33,895 bases of DNA from positions 1 through 33,895 of the IMG/VR virus record IMGVR_UViG_3300037189_016017. One strand, 5' to 3'. How positions within the stretch are numbered: position 1 is the first letter of the stretch; each line of letters starts with the position of its first letter. This document shows, in pieces, positions 13,507-20,790 of this stretch. The position numbers and the translations under genes are program-made. A model generated the notes under the pieces. The model saw only the letters and a list, made by a program, of their open reading frames with translations, searched no databases and was not told the DNA's origin. The DNA is from a virus.

Positions 13507-14673
13507 ATGAAAGTTCAAATTTTAGAATCAGGGGAAATACTTACTTTCTCAGGTGGCCCAAAGGAGGCCGCAAATCATTTTAATTTATCAAACGGGCTTT
13601 TAGGCCTTGCGTCTCTGAGCTCTCAGGGTGTTATTAAGATTTTACCTAATGATCACCAGGTCGAACCGGAACCGGTAAAAGCCCAAAGTATTAAGCCTAT
13701 TGAGCAGGACCACAAACCAACACCAAAGGAGGAAAAAAATATTATCCCTTTGGTAGAAGTTGTGGAACCAGAAACAAAGGAACCGGAAATTATTGATCCT
13801 GAGAAATTAATTTTAAAGGCATTCCAGCAAATTAAAAACAGTGGTTCTATTGATATTGAACAAGTGCGGGCAATTGTTAAAGAGGAACTATTAAAACAAG
13901 CAAACCCGGTAATTGAACACAAGTTTCAAATCCAAAGTTTGCCAGAATACAAAACAACTGAGGTACATTCCTGTATTGATACGTTGGTAAAATTAGCGAT
14001 GAATAAGCGGCACGCATGGGTATACGGGCCTCCAGGCTCTGGTAAATCGTATGCTTGTAAACAAGTGGCGGAAATATTGAATATCCCCTTTTATTCTAAA
14101 AGTTTTAGTTCTCAGGCCTCAGTATTTGAATTAAAAGGATTTCAGAATGCAAACGGTGTTTATGTGGAAACAGATTTTGTAAAATGTTTTAGAGATGGTG
14201 GCCTTTTCTTACTGGATGAAATAGACGGGGCAAACCCCAATGTATTGTTAAGTCTTAATAGTGCACTATCAAACGGGTTTATAGATACTCCGGGCGGTCA
14301 AATTGTTAAAAGTCCCGAGTTCGTTTGTTTTGCAGGTGCTAATACCATAGGGACCGGAAACAGTGCTAAATACGCAGGCAGGCAAATAATTGATCAAACC
14401 ACTATATCCCGTTTCAGGTTTGTTTATTTTGGCTATGATGAAAATTTAGAAACCGTTTTAGTAGGTTCGGCAATTGCAAAAAAAGTCCAAAAAATTAGAC
14501 AAAAGGCGAATGAAAAGGGTTTACAGTTTGAAGTTTCTCCGCGTGTTTCGCTTCAAATTAGGGATGCAATTCAAGACGGTTTTACCCTTTTTGAAGCATG
14601 GGATCAAGCACTGATTAACAAATTGAACGAAACCGATAAAAAGCAGGTTGAAATCTGGATAAGCGAACTATGA
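13507..14673 (+). CDS. MoxR-type AAA+ ATPase
   Basis: AAA+ ATPase of the MoxR/CbbQ kind, which typically remodels or activates a partner protein. The first 150 residues form a separate region: a small strand-rich domain (1-48), then an acidic/Pro linker and a helix near 100-130. Walker A, GPPGSGKS, is at 174-181; Walker B, LFLLDEIDGA, near 233-241; a sensor-1-like FAGANT near 278; and an arginine-finger-like SRFRF near 303. The 388-residue length is usual with the N-terminal extension. It overlaps the next gene by ATGA, and MoxR ATPases are commonly encoded beside their target, so the 14670 product is the likely partner. Confidence 0.85.
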   Translation: MKVQILESGEILTFSGGPKEAANHFNLSNGLLGLASLSSQGVIKILPNDHQVEPEPVKAQSIKPIEQDHKPTPKEEKNIIPLVEVVEPETKEPEIIDPEKLILKAFQQIKNSGSIDIEQVRAIVKEELLKQANPVIEHKFQIQSLPEYKTTEVHSCIDTLVKLAMNKRHAWVYGPPGSGKSYACKQVAEILNIPFYSKSFSSQASVFELKGFQNANGVYVETDFVKCFRDGGLFLLDEIDGANPNVLLSLNSALSNGFIDTPGGQIVKSPEFVCFAGANTIGTGNSAKYAGRQIIDQTTISRFRFVYFGYDENLETVLVGSAIAKKVQKIRQKANEKGLQFEVSPRVSLQIRDAIQDGFTLFEAWDQALINKLNETDKKQVEIWISEL

Positions 14674-15410
14674 AACACGTATTTAACAGTCTAAATGCTT
14701 TTGCGTCCTTCATGCAGGACGCAAATAATAACCTTGACAAGTTCAAAGGGATTAAAAGGGGTTCTGCTTGTTGGAGTGCGAGGGATGATTTTAACGGTGG
14801 TGTATCTTTTGAAACGGCTTTAGGTTATTTGCAAAACGGTTTTTATGCTCCTGTAAAAGAATTACAAACCGTTGGGAATTTTGAACAAGGTAGTACAATA
14901 GACTTTAAGGCTTCAGTTTGCGGTGTGTTTGCCAGCGTTCCCGCTTATCTAAGTGGGGATCCTTTGGCCTTTTTTGAATTTAATGAACAAGCGACCAATA
15001 AAAAATCTTTTCTTATTGACGTTTGTGTACCTGCAAATTTTGATACTGAAGAACTAAAAAACAAGGTTGAACTTGTTTTAAATATCATTAATTCGCTTGA
15101 ATGTGACAATATCAAGTGTGAAATAATAATAGGGGTAAAAACCGTCGAAATTACAAAACAGGGCAAAATAAAAGCATCTCACGAACTTGAAATAGTTGTT
15201 AAACCTTTTGAGGATCGTATAAACTTAGGGACCCATTCCTTTGCACTTGGTAACATAGCTTTTTTTAGGTCACTGTGCCTATGTTATATCTCCTTATATG
15301 CCAAAGATCCGAGGTTGGGCAATGTACGGCCTTACGAATGTCCTGAAGGAGCTATTAGCGTCTCTTTATTCAGGGACTCGACCGAAACTATTTTAAAGAA
15401 AATGCTTTAA
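14670..15410 (+). CDS. Hypothetical partner of MoxR-type ATPase (DUF7192-like)
   Basis: No catalytic family is recognised. The 246-residue protein begins with a helical region that includes WSARDDFNGGVSFETALGYL (residues 35-54), a pattern I loosely associate with the phage family DUF7192. A mid-region of alternating strands and helices (residues 110-190), with IDVCVPANFD and IKCEIIIGV, suggests a Rossmann-like or VWA-like core, though no MIDAS signature (DxSxS) is seen. Position argues for a complex with the ATPase: its start overlaps that gene by four bases. Confidence 0.6.
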   Translation: MKHVFNSLNAFASFMQDANNNLDKFKGIKRGSACWSARDDFNGGVSFETALGYLQNGFYAPVKELQTVGNFEQGSTIDFKASVCGVFASVPAYLSGDPLAFFEFNEQATNKKSFLIDVCVPANFDTEELKNKVELVLNIINSLECDNIKCEIIIGVKTVEITKQGKIKASHELEIVVKPFEDRINLGTHSFALGNIAFFRSLCLCYISLYAKDPRLGNVRPYECPEGAISVSLFRDSTETILKKML

Positions 15411-15435
15411 TCCCGGCCCTAAAATCAATTTTTTG

Positions 15436-15492
15436 CCCTGTTTACGATATTGTTTTAAACTCCTCAGAAGAGTTAACAGGGACTAACATTTA
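15436..15492 (+). promoter_or_regulatory. tRNA-like leader element 2 (CTCAGAA class)
   Basis: CCCTGTT (15436-15442) pairs with AACAGGG (15475-15481). Inside lies a 15-base linker with GATATTG and the hairpin AACTC-CTCAGAA-GAGTT. After one A comes CTAACATTTA (15483-15492), then 13 bases and ATG. Same plan as element 4 at 17176. Confidence 0.7.
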
Positions 15493-15505
15493 ACAAAACA
15501 ACAAA

Positions 15506-15997
15506 ATGAAAAAGACAGTAAAAACAATTAAGGCGGATTTAGAAGCTATTAAACACATAGCAGATGTTTCTGTAAATTATTCCACCAAAGTAAAAGCAAA
15601 AGACAGAAAGGAGCTTGAAGGCCTTTCAGAAGCCTACCAACTTATTTGGGATCGTTCAATAGGCTTGCAATTAGAACTAAAGGAGTTTTTTTATATGCTC
15701 GTTTTAGATCGTGCAAACAAAGTTTTAGGGATTATGAAATTAGGAGAAGGTAGTGCCAGTGCGTGTATTGTTGATATTCAGCAAATGGTTAGAACTGCGC
15801 TCCTTTGCAACGCTCAGGGAGTTATTATGTGGCATAATCATCCATCAGGGAATATAAACCCATCAGAAGCAGACAAAGTAATAACTGAAAGGGCAAAACA
15901 GGCTTTAAAACTAATGGATATTAATCTAATAGACCATTTTATAATAACAGCAGAAAAGTACTGGTATACTTCATTTAAGAAAGAAGGGTTATTATAA
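15506..15997 (+). CDS. RadC-like JAB/MPN-domain protein
   Basis: A short RadC-family protein with a complete JAMM metal-binding pattern: E60 in LKEFFYML, then H110 and H112 in HNHPSG, S120 and D123 in NPSEAD. This is the set expected for a zinc-bound MPN core. RadC proteins are common on phages and mobile elements; their enzyme activity is unproven, although the older DNA-repair label persists. The helix-hairpin-helix region of full-length RadC is replaced by a short charged N-terminus (residues 1-40). The start follows a tRNA-like leader element. Confidence 0.88.
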   Translation: MKKTVKTIKADLEAIKHIADVSVNYSTKVKAKDRKELEGLSEAYQLIWDRSIGLQLELKEFFYMLVLDRANKVLGIMKLGEGSASACIVDIQQMVRTALLCNAQGVIMWHNHPSGNINPSEADKVITERAKQALKLMDINLIDHFIITAEKYWYTSFKKEGLL

Positions 15998-16030
15998 TAC
16001 CGCCTCCCTTTTCAATCTTTTGCAGGTATT
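15996..16030 (+). repeat. Post-stop hairpin element of the TAATACCGCC type
   Basis: The stop codon is part of TAATACCGCCTCC, and AATACC (15996-16001) pairs with GGTATT (16025-16030). The string AATCTTTTGC inside also occurs at 21905, and a related one at 19316. Confidence 0.55.
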
Positions 16031-16038
16031 TAAAAATC

Positions 16039-16070
16039 TTTAGTATTAGTAAAAACTTTTACTAACTTTG
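16039..16070 (+). promoter_or_regulatory. Candidate Bacteroidetes-type promoter with dyad
   Basis: TTTAG (16039-16043), a 19-base spacer and TAACTTTG (16063-16070) fit the TAnnTTTG pattern. The spacer holds the inverted repeat TAGTAAAA-AC-TTTTACTA, a possible operator. Confidence 0.6.
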
Positions 16071-16093
16071 AATAACAATTTAACCTTTTCATC

Positions 16094-16288
16094 ATGAACA
16101 AGACAGAAAAAAAATTGTACGTACTTATGTTCTTCCTTCTCGCACTCATAGCGGGAGTTAAGGAGCATAGAAAAGCGGAGTTTGACCATTCCATCAAGCA
16201 CTTTAGCTTACCCAGTAACAGGTATAAAGACCTGGTTAAAAACATTGAAGCACACAGAGAATTTTCAATTAATCAACATGGAAACTGA
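16094..16288 (+). CDS. Small membrane protein, 64 residues
   Basis: No family is recognised. After MNKTEKKLY comes a hydrophobic stretch, VLMFFLLALIAGV (residues 9-21), likely one membrane span, then a hydrophilic His/Lys-rich tail that would face the cytoplasm or periplasm. The start is supported by a typical A/T-rich leader and by the promoter at 16039-16070. The stop overlaps the next small membrane gene (start 16278) by 11 bases. Two adjacent small membrane proteins could form a lysis or superinfection-exclusion pair, but nothing specific shows this. Confidence 0.65.
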   Translation: MNKTEKKLYVLMFFLLALIAGVKEHRKAEFDHSIKHFSLPSNRYKDLVKNIEAHREFSINQHGN

Positions 16289-16439
16289 ACCTTATTTCAA
16301 CCCTGAACAATTTGTGGGCTTTTGTATCTTCTTTATCTTCCTTTACGGGTTTGTGATGGCTTCAATAGGAATGTGGTTCTACAAAGCAAGTAAGAAAACA
16401 GATGGGAAAGATGTTTTTATATCCCGCCGGAAAAATTAA
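16278..16439 (+). CDS. Small membrane protein, 53 residues
   Basis: No family is recognised. I start at ATG 16278 (METEPYFNPEQF) because upstream codons in this frame lie in the preceding gene, and the leader TTAATCAAC is typical. A long hydrophobic segment (FVGFCIFFIFLYGFVMASIG, then MWFY) spans residues 12-35, followed by a basic tail (KASKKTDGK, ending SRRKN). This gives one membrane span with a positive, probably cytoplasmic C-terminus. An earlier methionine at 16182 would add 32 residues from the overlap. Confidence 0.6.
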   Translation: METEPYFNPEQFVGFCIFFIFLYGFVMASIGMWFYKASKKTDGKDVFISRRKN

Positions 16440-16444
16440 TCAAT

Positions 16445-16515
16445 TAGGGGCAAACGGTCAAAAGGGAATCTGATTCCCGCAGGAGGTTCGAGTCCTCCAC
16501 CCCTACTAACATTTA
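16445..16515 (+). promoter_or_regulatory. tRNA-like leader element 3 (T-loop class, with anticodon-like arm)
   Basis: TAGGGG (16445-16450) pairs with CCCCTA (16500-16505). Between them lie a short D-loop-like ACGGTCAAAA, the hairpin GGGAA-TCTGA-TTCCC, and GGAGG-TTCGAGT-CCTCC, a perfect T-arm. As a 7-base loop, ATCTGAT would show the anticodon CUG. There is no paired D-arm. CTAACATTTA (16506-16515) follows at once, then 11 bases and ATG. Confidence 0.7.
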
Positions 16516-16526
16516 ATAACAACATC

Positions 16527-17162
16527 ATGAGAAAGGCAGAGTTAAGGCAGTGTATTACTGAACGTAGTACTTACTGGTCCAAAGGTCGGTTAATAAGATT
16601 TATTACCATTTACATGGCATCTGGTTACAGGTGGGAGGATACCGCTGACCCTGAACGAGAGGGTATTAGTTACCATTTTACAGAAGAAGAAGCAATTGCA
16701 GCAGCGGACAAAATTAATTTGTCATTAGGGTTTAAAGCTCAGGTAGATTCAATAGAGATTGACTATGAAGAAGCAAATCAGCACTTTGCCTTCCGGCAGG
16801 AGTTTACCTGGTCAGACGTGGACCATAAAAGATTTTACCCGAATAGTACAACCATTTATTGCGGAAGGTTTAATGCCGGTTTAGAGTTAAGCCCTGATGC
16901 CATTGTAGTAGGTTATAATCATCATATGTATATGAATTATTCATATGATATCAATTTTGTAGGGCCGGTGAGGGATACCCACCTAAAAAAGGAATCTGAC
17001 TTGGTAAATTCTAAAGACTCTACAACGGCTACTTATTTTACCGTTTATGAAACCATAGAAGAACTGGAAGAGTCTTTTAAAAAAGGGGCTTCTGTACCAT
17101 TCAATAAGATTAATAGAGGGTCAAGGTTAATCAGGGAGTTTATTGAGGAGTCCCGCACCTAA
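16527..17162 (+). CDS. Hypothetical protein, 211 residues
   Basis: No family is recognised. The protein is soluble and acidic with many aromatic residues. The N-terminal part (residues 20-75) has a strand-helix pattern ending in EEEAIAAADKINLSLGF, and the middle is rich in Tyr, Asn and His (YNHHMYMNYSYDINF, near 130-145). No metal or nucleotide motif is convincing. The gene is preceded by tRNA-like leader element 3 and followed by element 4, so it forms one unit of a regularly punctuated cluster. Confidence 0.65.
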   Translation: MRKAELRQCITERSTYWSKGRLIRFITIYMASGYRWEDTADPEREGISYHFTEEEAIAAADKINLSLGFKAQVDSIEIDYEEANQHFAFRQEFTWSDVDHKRFYPNSTTIYCGRFNAGLELSPDAIVVGYNHHMYMNYSYDINFVGPVRDTHLKKESDLVNSKDSTTATYFTVYETIEELEESFKKGASVPFNKINRGSRLIREFIEESRT

Positions 17163-17175
17163 AATTAATCAAACG

Positions 17176-17232
17176 CCCTGTTTGTGATATTGCTTCATCC
17201 GGCTCAGAACCGGAAACAGGGACTAACATTTA
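17176..17232 (+). promoter_or_regulatory. tRNA-like leader element 4 (CTCAGAA class)
   Basis: CCCTGTT (17176-17182) pairs with AACAGGG (17215-17221) around a 15-base linker with GATATTG and the hairpin TCCGG-CTCAGAA-CCGGA. Compared with element 2, the hairpin stem differs at paired positions while the loop and outer stem are unchanged. CTAACATTTA (17223-17232) follows, then 13 bases and ATG. Confidence 0.72.
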
Positions 17233-17245
17233 ACAACAAATCAAA

Positions 17246-17755
17246 ATGGGTTTAGACAGCTATTTAGTTAAAAAAACGTATGTTAAAAATTGGAAACATA
17301 CGCCTGCCAAAGAAAGGCACACTGTAACCGTTTTATTGAATGGGGAATTATCCCCCGAAATAAAACCAGAAAGAATGTTTTCAATTGTTGAGGAAATTTG
17401 GTCTTGGAGGAAAGCAAATCAAATACACAAATGGTTTGTAGACAACTGCCAAGACGGAGAGGACAACTGTAAAGAGTACTATGTAAGCAGAGAACAACTT
17501 CAAGAACTTGTAGACATTTGCGAAAAGGTTCGGGATAGTTTGCTTGCTGAAGGTAATTCCGAAGGGGAAATGGGCAAAAGAAGGTTTTTAAACACCGATG
17601 TCGCTAAAGAATTACTCCCAACCTCATTAGGGTTTTATTTTGGAAGCGAGGCTTACGATGAAAACTATCTCATAGACCTGAAAGAAACAATTGCTTATGT
17701 AAAACCTGAGCTTTCCTCCAAAACCGGAGATTTTTATTATCAGGCTTCTTGGTAA
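17246..17755 (+). CDS. Conserved phage protein with WRKANxIHKWF motif
   Basis: This resembles a common phage family of unknown function, sometimes mislabelled phosphoglycerate kinase. The hallmarks are an N-terminal MGLDSYLVKKTYVKNW, the core WRKANQIHKWFVDNCQDGED (residues 52-71) with CKEYYVSREQL after it, and a C-terminal GFYFGSEAYDENYL. The protein has 169 residues and no membrane segment. Family recognition is from memory of the motif, not from a search. It is preceded by leader element 4 and followed by element 5. Confidence 0.75.
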   Translation: MGLDSYLVKKTYVKNWKHTPAKERHTVTVLLNGELSPEIKPERMFSIVEEIWSWRKANQIHKWFVDNCQDGEDNCKEYYVSREQLQELVDICEKVRDSLLAEGNSEGEMGKRRFLNTDVAKELLPTSLGFYFGSEAYDENYLIDLKETIAYVKPELSSKTGDFYYQASW

Positions 17756-17761
17756 GCCTAA

Positions 17762-17814
17762 GCGGGAAAATGGTTTTAAGAGGGTTCGATTCCCTCTTTC
17801 CTGCCTAACATTTA
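17762..17814 (+). promoter_or_regulatory. tRNA-like leader element 5 (T-loop class)
   Basis: GCGGGAAA (17762-17769) pairs with TTTCCTGC (17797-17804). Between them lie a short linker with TGGT and the hairpin GAGGG-TTCGATT-CCCTC. Compared with element 1, AAA/TTT replaces TTT/AAA at paired positions of the outer stem. CTAACATTTA (17805-17814), 11 bases and ATG follow. Confidence 0.72.
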
Positions 17815-17825
17815 ATTAAAACAAC

Positions 17826-18059
17826 ATGACAGAGTACCTTTTAAAAACAGAAGCAGGCCCGATTGCCTTCTTTAAAGTCCCCCCACAACTACCAATGGAG
17901 GACTTGACTAATATGGTTCGCTCAAAGATTGAGCTTGAATCTAATACTCCCGTTATCCTTAATATGGGCTTGCCTCATGTTAAGAATAATGTAATCATGT
18001 TTAACTACATGACCGATTCCCTTACTACTCACCAGGCAACTCTTACTCCTTCCAAATGA
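17826..18059 (+). CDS. Hypothetical protein, 77 residues
   Basis: No family is recognised. The small soluble protein has an N-terminal strand region (TEYLLKTEAGPIAFFKV), a short helix and a C-terminal strand pair containing NNVIMFNYM. It follows tRNA-like leader element 5 and overlaps the clamp gene by four bases (ATGA at 18056), so it is probably translated together with it. A role in replication is suggested by the neighbour only. Confidence 0.6.
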   Translation: MTEYLLKTEAGPIAFFKVPPQLPMEDLTNMVRSKIELESNTPVILNMGLPHVKNNVIMFNYMTDSLTTHQATLTPSK

Positions 18060-19075
18060 ATTTAAAAGAATTGCAGGCTATATTAGCCAAGTGTAAGATA
18101 AAGCCTTCCAGAAGCATTCCTATCGCCTCCGGCATAACATACCATAATGGAATCTGGCAGGTAACTGATTTTAACAGTTACCTACAAATCCGGTACAACA
18201 TTGGAGATGGAACATTTTTTATTCCTTTGCCTTTGGCAAAAAAAGCCAAAAAGATTGAAATTGTTGGCGGGATTATGCTTATAAACGGGTTTGAACACCC
18301 AGAGGCATATCCCATTGAATCAGAGGATCTTCCAAGTACAGATGCATGGCTCCAATTGAAAAACTACATAGGCGTTTATCATATTGACATTCCTAACATA
18401 ACTGATACTGTTTGTAGTACTAACCCTTTGCTACCTGCTATAAATGGAATCTGTTTTGACTTCCCAGAATCTAAGGCTATTGCTACGGATGCTCATATTC
18501 TAAGAACATGGGAGTTAATCAACATAAAGCTAATAAAAGGGGATGCGGTAACAAGTCAAGTCATTTATCCTACTACTATTGCACAACTAAAGGGCATGAC
18601 AGGGCTTAATGTTCAGGTAAACAAAGGGGCTTCCTTATTCTTAACCAAAGATTTTGACCTTATTGTTAAGCATATAGATGAAAAATTCCTTGCCTATCAA
18701 AATGTATTCCCAAGTCCTAACGACGTTAATTATATCGTATCGGCTCATAAGGACCTAATGTTAGCCTTGTGTGATTCTATCCCAGAAAGCGGGAAGCATA
18801 AGCACTTTGCTATGGAAATTAAGGATGAAAAAGTTACTGTTTTTGGCAAAGATGCTGAAGGTGTTATTTCTGACAAAGGAGTTCCCTTTCTCCATTGCCA
18901 AGTAATTCAACCAAGTCCGGAGGCTTCTATTAGAGTAGGCTTAGATGCCAAAAAACTAAAAACTATTGTTACCAGCATTACAGAAAGCAAATTTATCCGT
19001 ATGGGCATTAGCACTAACAATAGAGCGTTTTTTATAAACGATTCAAACCTCATTTTCCCTATGATCTTTTCGTAA
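18056..19075 (+). CDS. DNA polymerase III beta-clamp-like protein
   Basis: Probable sliding clamp that tethers a DNA polymerase to DNA. At 339 residues it is slightly shorter than bacterial DnaN (about 370). Clamp-like features are present: GICFDFPESKAIATDAHIL (residues 137-155) corresponds to the conserved strand with TDGHRL, YQNVFPSPND (about 214-223) to the usual YP.v.P, and the C-terminal IFPMIFS to the final MPM-type strand. The similarity is clear in pattern but divergent. No polymerase was found in this window, so it may serve the host polymerase or one encoded elsewhere. It overlaps the preceding small gene by ATGA. Confidence 0.72.
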   Translation: MNLKELQAILAKCKIKPSRSIPIASGITYHNGIWQVTDFNSYLQIRYNIGDGTFFIPLPLAKKAKKIEIVGGIMLINGFEHPEAYPIESEDLPSTDAWLQLKNYIGVYHIDIPNITDTVCSTNPLLPAINGICFDFPESKAIATDAHILRTWELINIKLIKGDAVTSQVIYPTTIAQLKGMTGLNVQVNKGASLFLTKDFDLIVKHIDEKFLAYQNVFPSPNDVNYIVSAHKDLMLALCDSIPESGKHKHFAMEIKDEKVTVFGKDAEGVISDKGVPFLHCQVIQPSPEASIRVGLDAKKLKTIVTSITESKFIRMGISTNNRAFFINDSNLIFPMIFS

Positions 19076-19093
19076 CACCTTACCCCAAATAAA

Positions 19094-19300
19094 ATGACAG
19101 AGAAAGTAAAACTGCTGGGAATTACGGCTCAGGACTTAATAGTAGTCTACCTAAATGGAATTCAGATAGTAGCCAAACCAGAATCAGAAGAGATTCTAAG
19201 AGTTAGAAGACCTCTATTCCAATGGGTGCCAGATGTACTAATTGAAGTATCAGCTTCCCTTAAACTTAAATGTGAGAATGCAGTAAAACAGATGGTGTAA
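19094..19300 (+). CDS. Hypothetical protein, 68 residues
   Basis: No family is recognised. The small protein alternates strands (KLLGITAQDLIVVYLNGIQI) with a C-terminal helix, and is mildly basic. Its leader ACCTTACCCCAAATAAA is A/C-rich, without a Shine-Dalgarno. Its stop lies within a post-stop hairpin element of the TAATACCGCC type, and it is the last gene before the convergent terminator. Confidence 0.55.
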   Translation: MTEKVKLLGITAQDLIVVYLNGIQIVAKPESEEILRVRRPLFQWVPDVLIEVSASLKLKCENAVKQMV

Positions 19301-19327
19301 TACCGCCCCTAAAATTAATCTTTTAGG
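19298..19327 (+). repeat. Post-stop hairpin element of the TAATACCGCC type
   Basis: TAATACCGCC includes the stop codon. CCTAAAA (19308-19314) pairs with TTTTAGG (19321-19327). Related copies are at 15995 and 21885. Confidence 0.6.
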
Positions 19328-19331
19328 CTTA

Positions 19332-19367
19332 AAAACCCGCCCCTGAATAAAATCGGAGGCGGGTTTT
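19332..19367. terminator. Bidirectional terminator between convergent blocks
   Basis: AAAACCCGCC (19332-19341) and GGCGGGTTTT (19358-19367) are perfect complements, with T tracts on both strands. It separates the rightward operon from the leftward one. Confidence 0.8.
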
Positions 19368-19384
19368 CTCATGGTAGTTTAATA

Positions 19385-20425
19385 TTACTCTTCGCTTAGA
19401 TCCACATACTTACCCAGCTCCCTGAACCTTTGCGGACATACAGAACGTACTGAACAGTAGTATAAACACCTTGTAGGCTCTCCCTTTCTTTCTAAAATAG
19501 AATACATTCCTGACGGAGCATTAAGCGTACCCAAAAAGGCTTCAGCAGCTTCCCTCCTATCAAATATCCTGGTAGCTTGCTTGTTCCCTTTTTTCATTAC
19601 GGCAAACATAGAATCACTCTGCCATTTATCCGCAGGAGTACATTCAATAAGTTCATTCCGCTGTACGTACCCATCCACCTTTTCTACCAACTGCTGAACG
19701 TTATCTACAATGGAAGGTAGTTTCTCATCCGGGAAAGAGAATGCAATGCTATGTGCCTCCACTGCCTTTTTAGGATAGGAAAAATTATGCAACCCTTTCA
19801 TCTTGGAATAATCCTTGTAGAATAAAAGCAGTTCCACTTTCTCAATCTTAATATCCATCACTACCCAGATCAGCCAACGGTAGAAGTTCAGTTGCTTACT
19901 TCTTTCAACGGTATAGCCTCCAGTTTTTGCCTGGCTAACGGAAACGTTCTTTAGGTCCACCAACCGCTTTTCGGATTTGACTATCTTATCCGGCCTACCT
20001 GAAATAGTAAACCCGTTGGGTAGCTCATACTTTAGGCTATGCTCCAATAGCACATCATCCCCTTGTGGCATATAGAAGTCCTTAAACTCTTCCAGCATGG
20101 CTCTCAAAGTATCAGCCTTGTCCGCTATCTCAGGGTTCTTGTACGTCATGCGCTCAAGGATCTTCAATGCCTTCTGCATGATGGCTAATTCGTAGTCCTT
20201 GTAGTGCGCCATTTCTAATACATGGTGCATAGCACTCCCTTGTAGCATAGGTATCATATCGTGTACGTCCTGCTCAAAGTGAACGTTACGCTTCAGTACC
20301 GTTATCTGAAGGGGTTGGAACAAGTCGGAAGGACTGTATTGTCCTTCCTTTATGTATCCATCGAAGGAGACAGCATCTACTATCTCTTGGGGATACCCAA
20401 GTTTATTGGTAATTGTTGATGGCAT
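19385..20425 (-). CDS. PD-(D/E)XK nuclease, Cas4/RecB-like
   Basis: Probable exonuclease of the RecB/Cas4 group. In order the 346-residue protein shows GSAMHHVLE with H68, E128 in LLEHSLKYE, GRPD with D146, VDLKN with D157 and K159, and the QxxxY helix QLNFYRW (178-184). A C-terminal segment CLYYCSVRSVCPQ could, with another cysteine, bind an iron-sulfur cluster as in Cas4; no full four-cysteine set is certain. It may process DNA ends in phage recombination. The gene is the last of the leftward block, with an ATG 13 bases after a GC box. Confidence 0.78.
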   Translation of the reverse strand: MPSTITNKLGYPQEIVDAVSFDGYIKEGQYSPSDLFQPLQITVLKRNVHFEQDVHDMIPMLQGSAMHHVLEMAHYKDYELAIMQKALKILERMTYKNPEIADKADTLRAMLEEFKDFYMPQGDDVLLEHSLKYELPNGFTISGRPDKIVKSEKRLVDLKNVSVSQAKTGGYTVERSKQLNFYRWLIWVVMDIKIEKVELLLFYKDYSKMKGLHNFSYPKKAVEAHSIAFSFPDEKLPSIVDNVQQLVEKVDGYVQRNELIECTPADKWQSDSMFAVMKKGNKQATRIFDRREAAEAFLGTLNAPSGMYSILERKGEPTRCLYYCSVRSVCPQRFRELGKYVDLSEE

Positions 20426-20436
20426 ATAAATAGGGC

Positions 20437-20471
20437 AACCGCCCCTTATTTTGTTGGATTAGGGGTTTGCG
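20437..20471 (-). repeat. GC-box junction element
   Basis: On the minus strand, CGCAAACCCCTAATCC then AACAAAATAAGGGGCGGTTG lead to ATG 20425. It contains the stop and the last codons (TPNPTK) of the gene at 20446. Confidence 0.65.
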
Positions 20472-20688
20472 CCTTAAAAAATTCATGCTTCAGCAAAAGT
20501 CCCGGTCGTGCCAGACAAAGGGAACCCACCTTATACCCGGTATACACTTCCCCAGAAACAATTCCGGAGATATGCAACGTGGAAGGATTGAGATGATAAA
20601 TAACACCCCTTTGCATTTCAAAGTAGTGGATACCTTCAGGACAATGCCTGTTGTGGTATTCTATGACTCTTTCCTCTTTCTTTTCCAT
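20446..20688 (-). CDS. Hypothetical protein, 80 residues
   Basis: No family is recognised. I choose the ATG at 20688 (MEKKEERVIEYHNRHC); an earlier one at 20727 lies fully inside the small membrane gene that overlaps it. The protein is mixed strand and loop with several His and Cys (HNRHCPEGIHYFE) and no clear metal motif. Its last residues, TPNPTK, are encoded by a GC-box junction element. It overlaps the small membrane gene upstream by 28 bases in another frame. Confidence 0.6.
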   Translation of the reverse strand: MEKKEERVIEYHNRHCPEGIHYFEMQRGVIYHLNPSTLHISGIVSGEVYTGYKVGSLCLARPGLLLKHEFFKAQTPNPTK

Positions 20689-20789
20689 AACGGATAAATC
20701 ATAATAAAGTGAACGGTACCGCCACATATAGCGGCTACAATCAAATTAACAGCCCATATCGAGGCTTCCTGAATGGTTTCAAAGTCCAT
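20661..20789 (-). CDS. Small membrane protein, 42 residues
   Basis: The ATG at 20789 is one base after the stop of the NinB-like gene, and the frame ends at TAG 20661. The peptide begins MDFETIQEASIW, continues with a hydrophobic span (AVNLIVAAICGGTVHFIMIY, about residues 13-32) and ends with a basic tail (LWKRKRKES). This is the usual form of a single-pass phage membrane peptide with a cytoplasmic C-terminus. Function unknown; no family recognised. Confidence 0.6.
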   Translation of the reverse strand: MDFETIQEASIWAVNLIVAAICGGTVHFIMIYPLWKRKRKES

Positions 20790-20790
20790 G

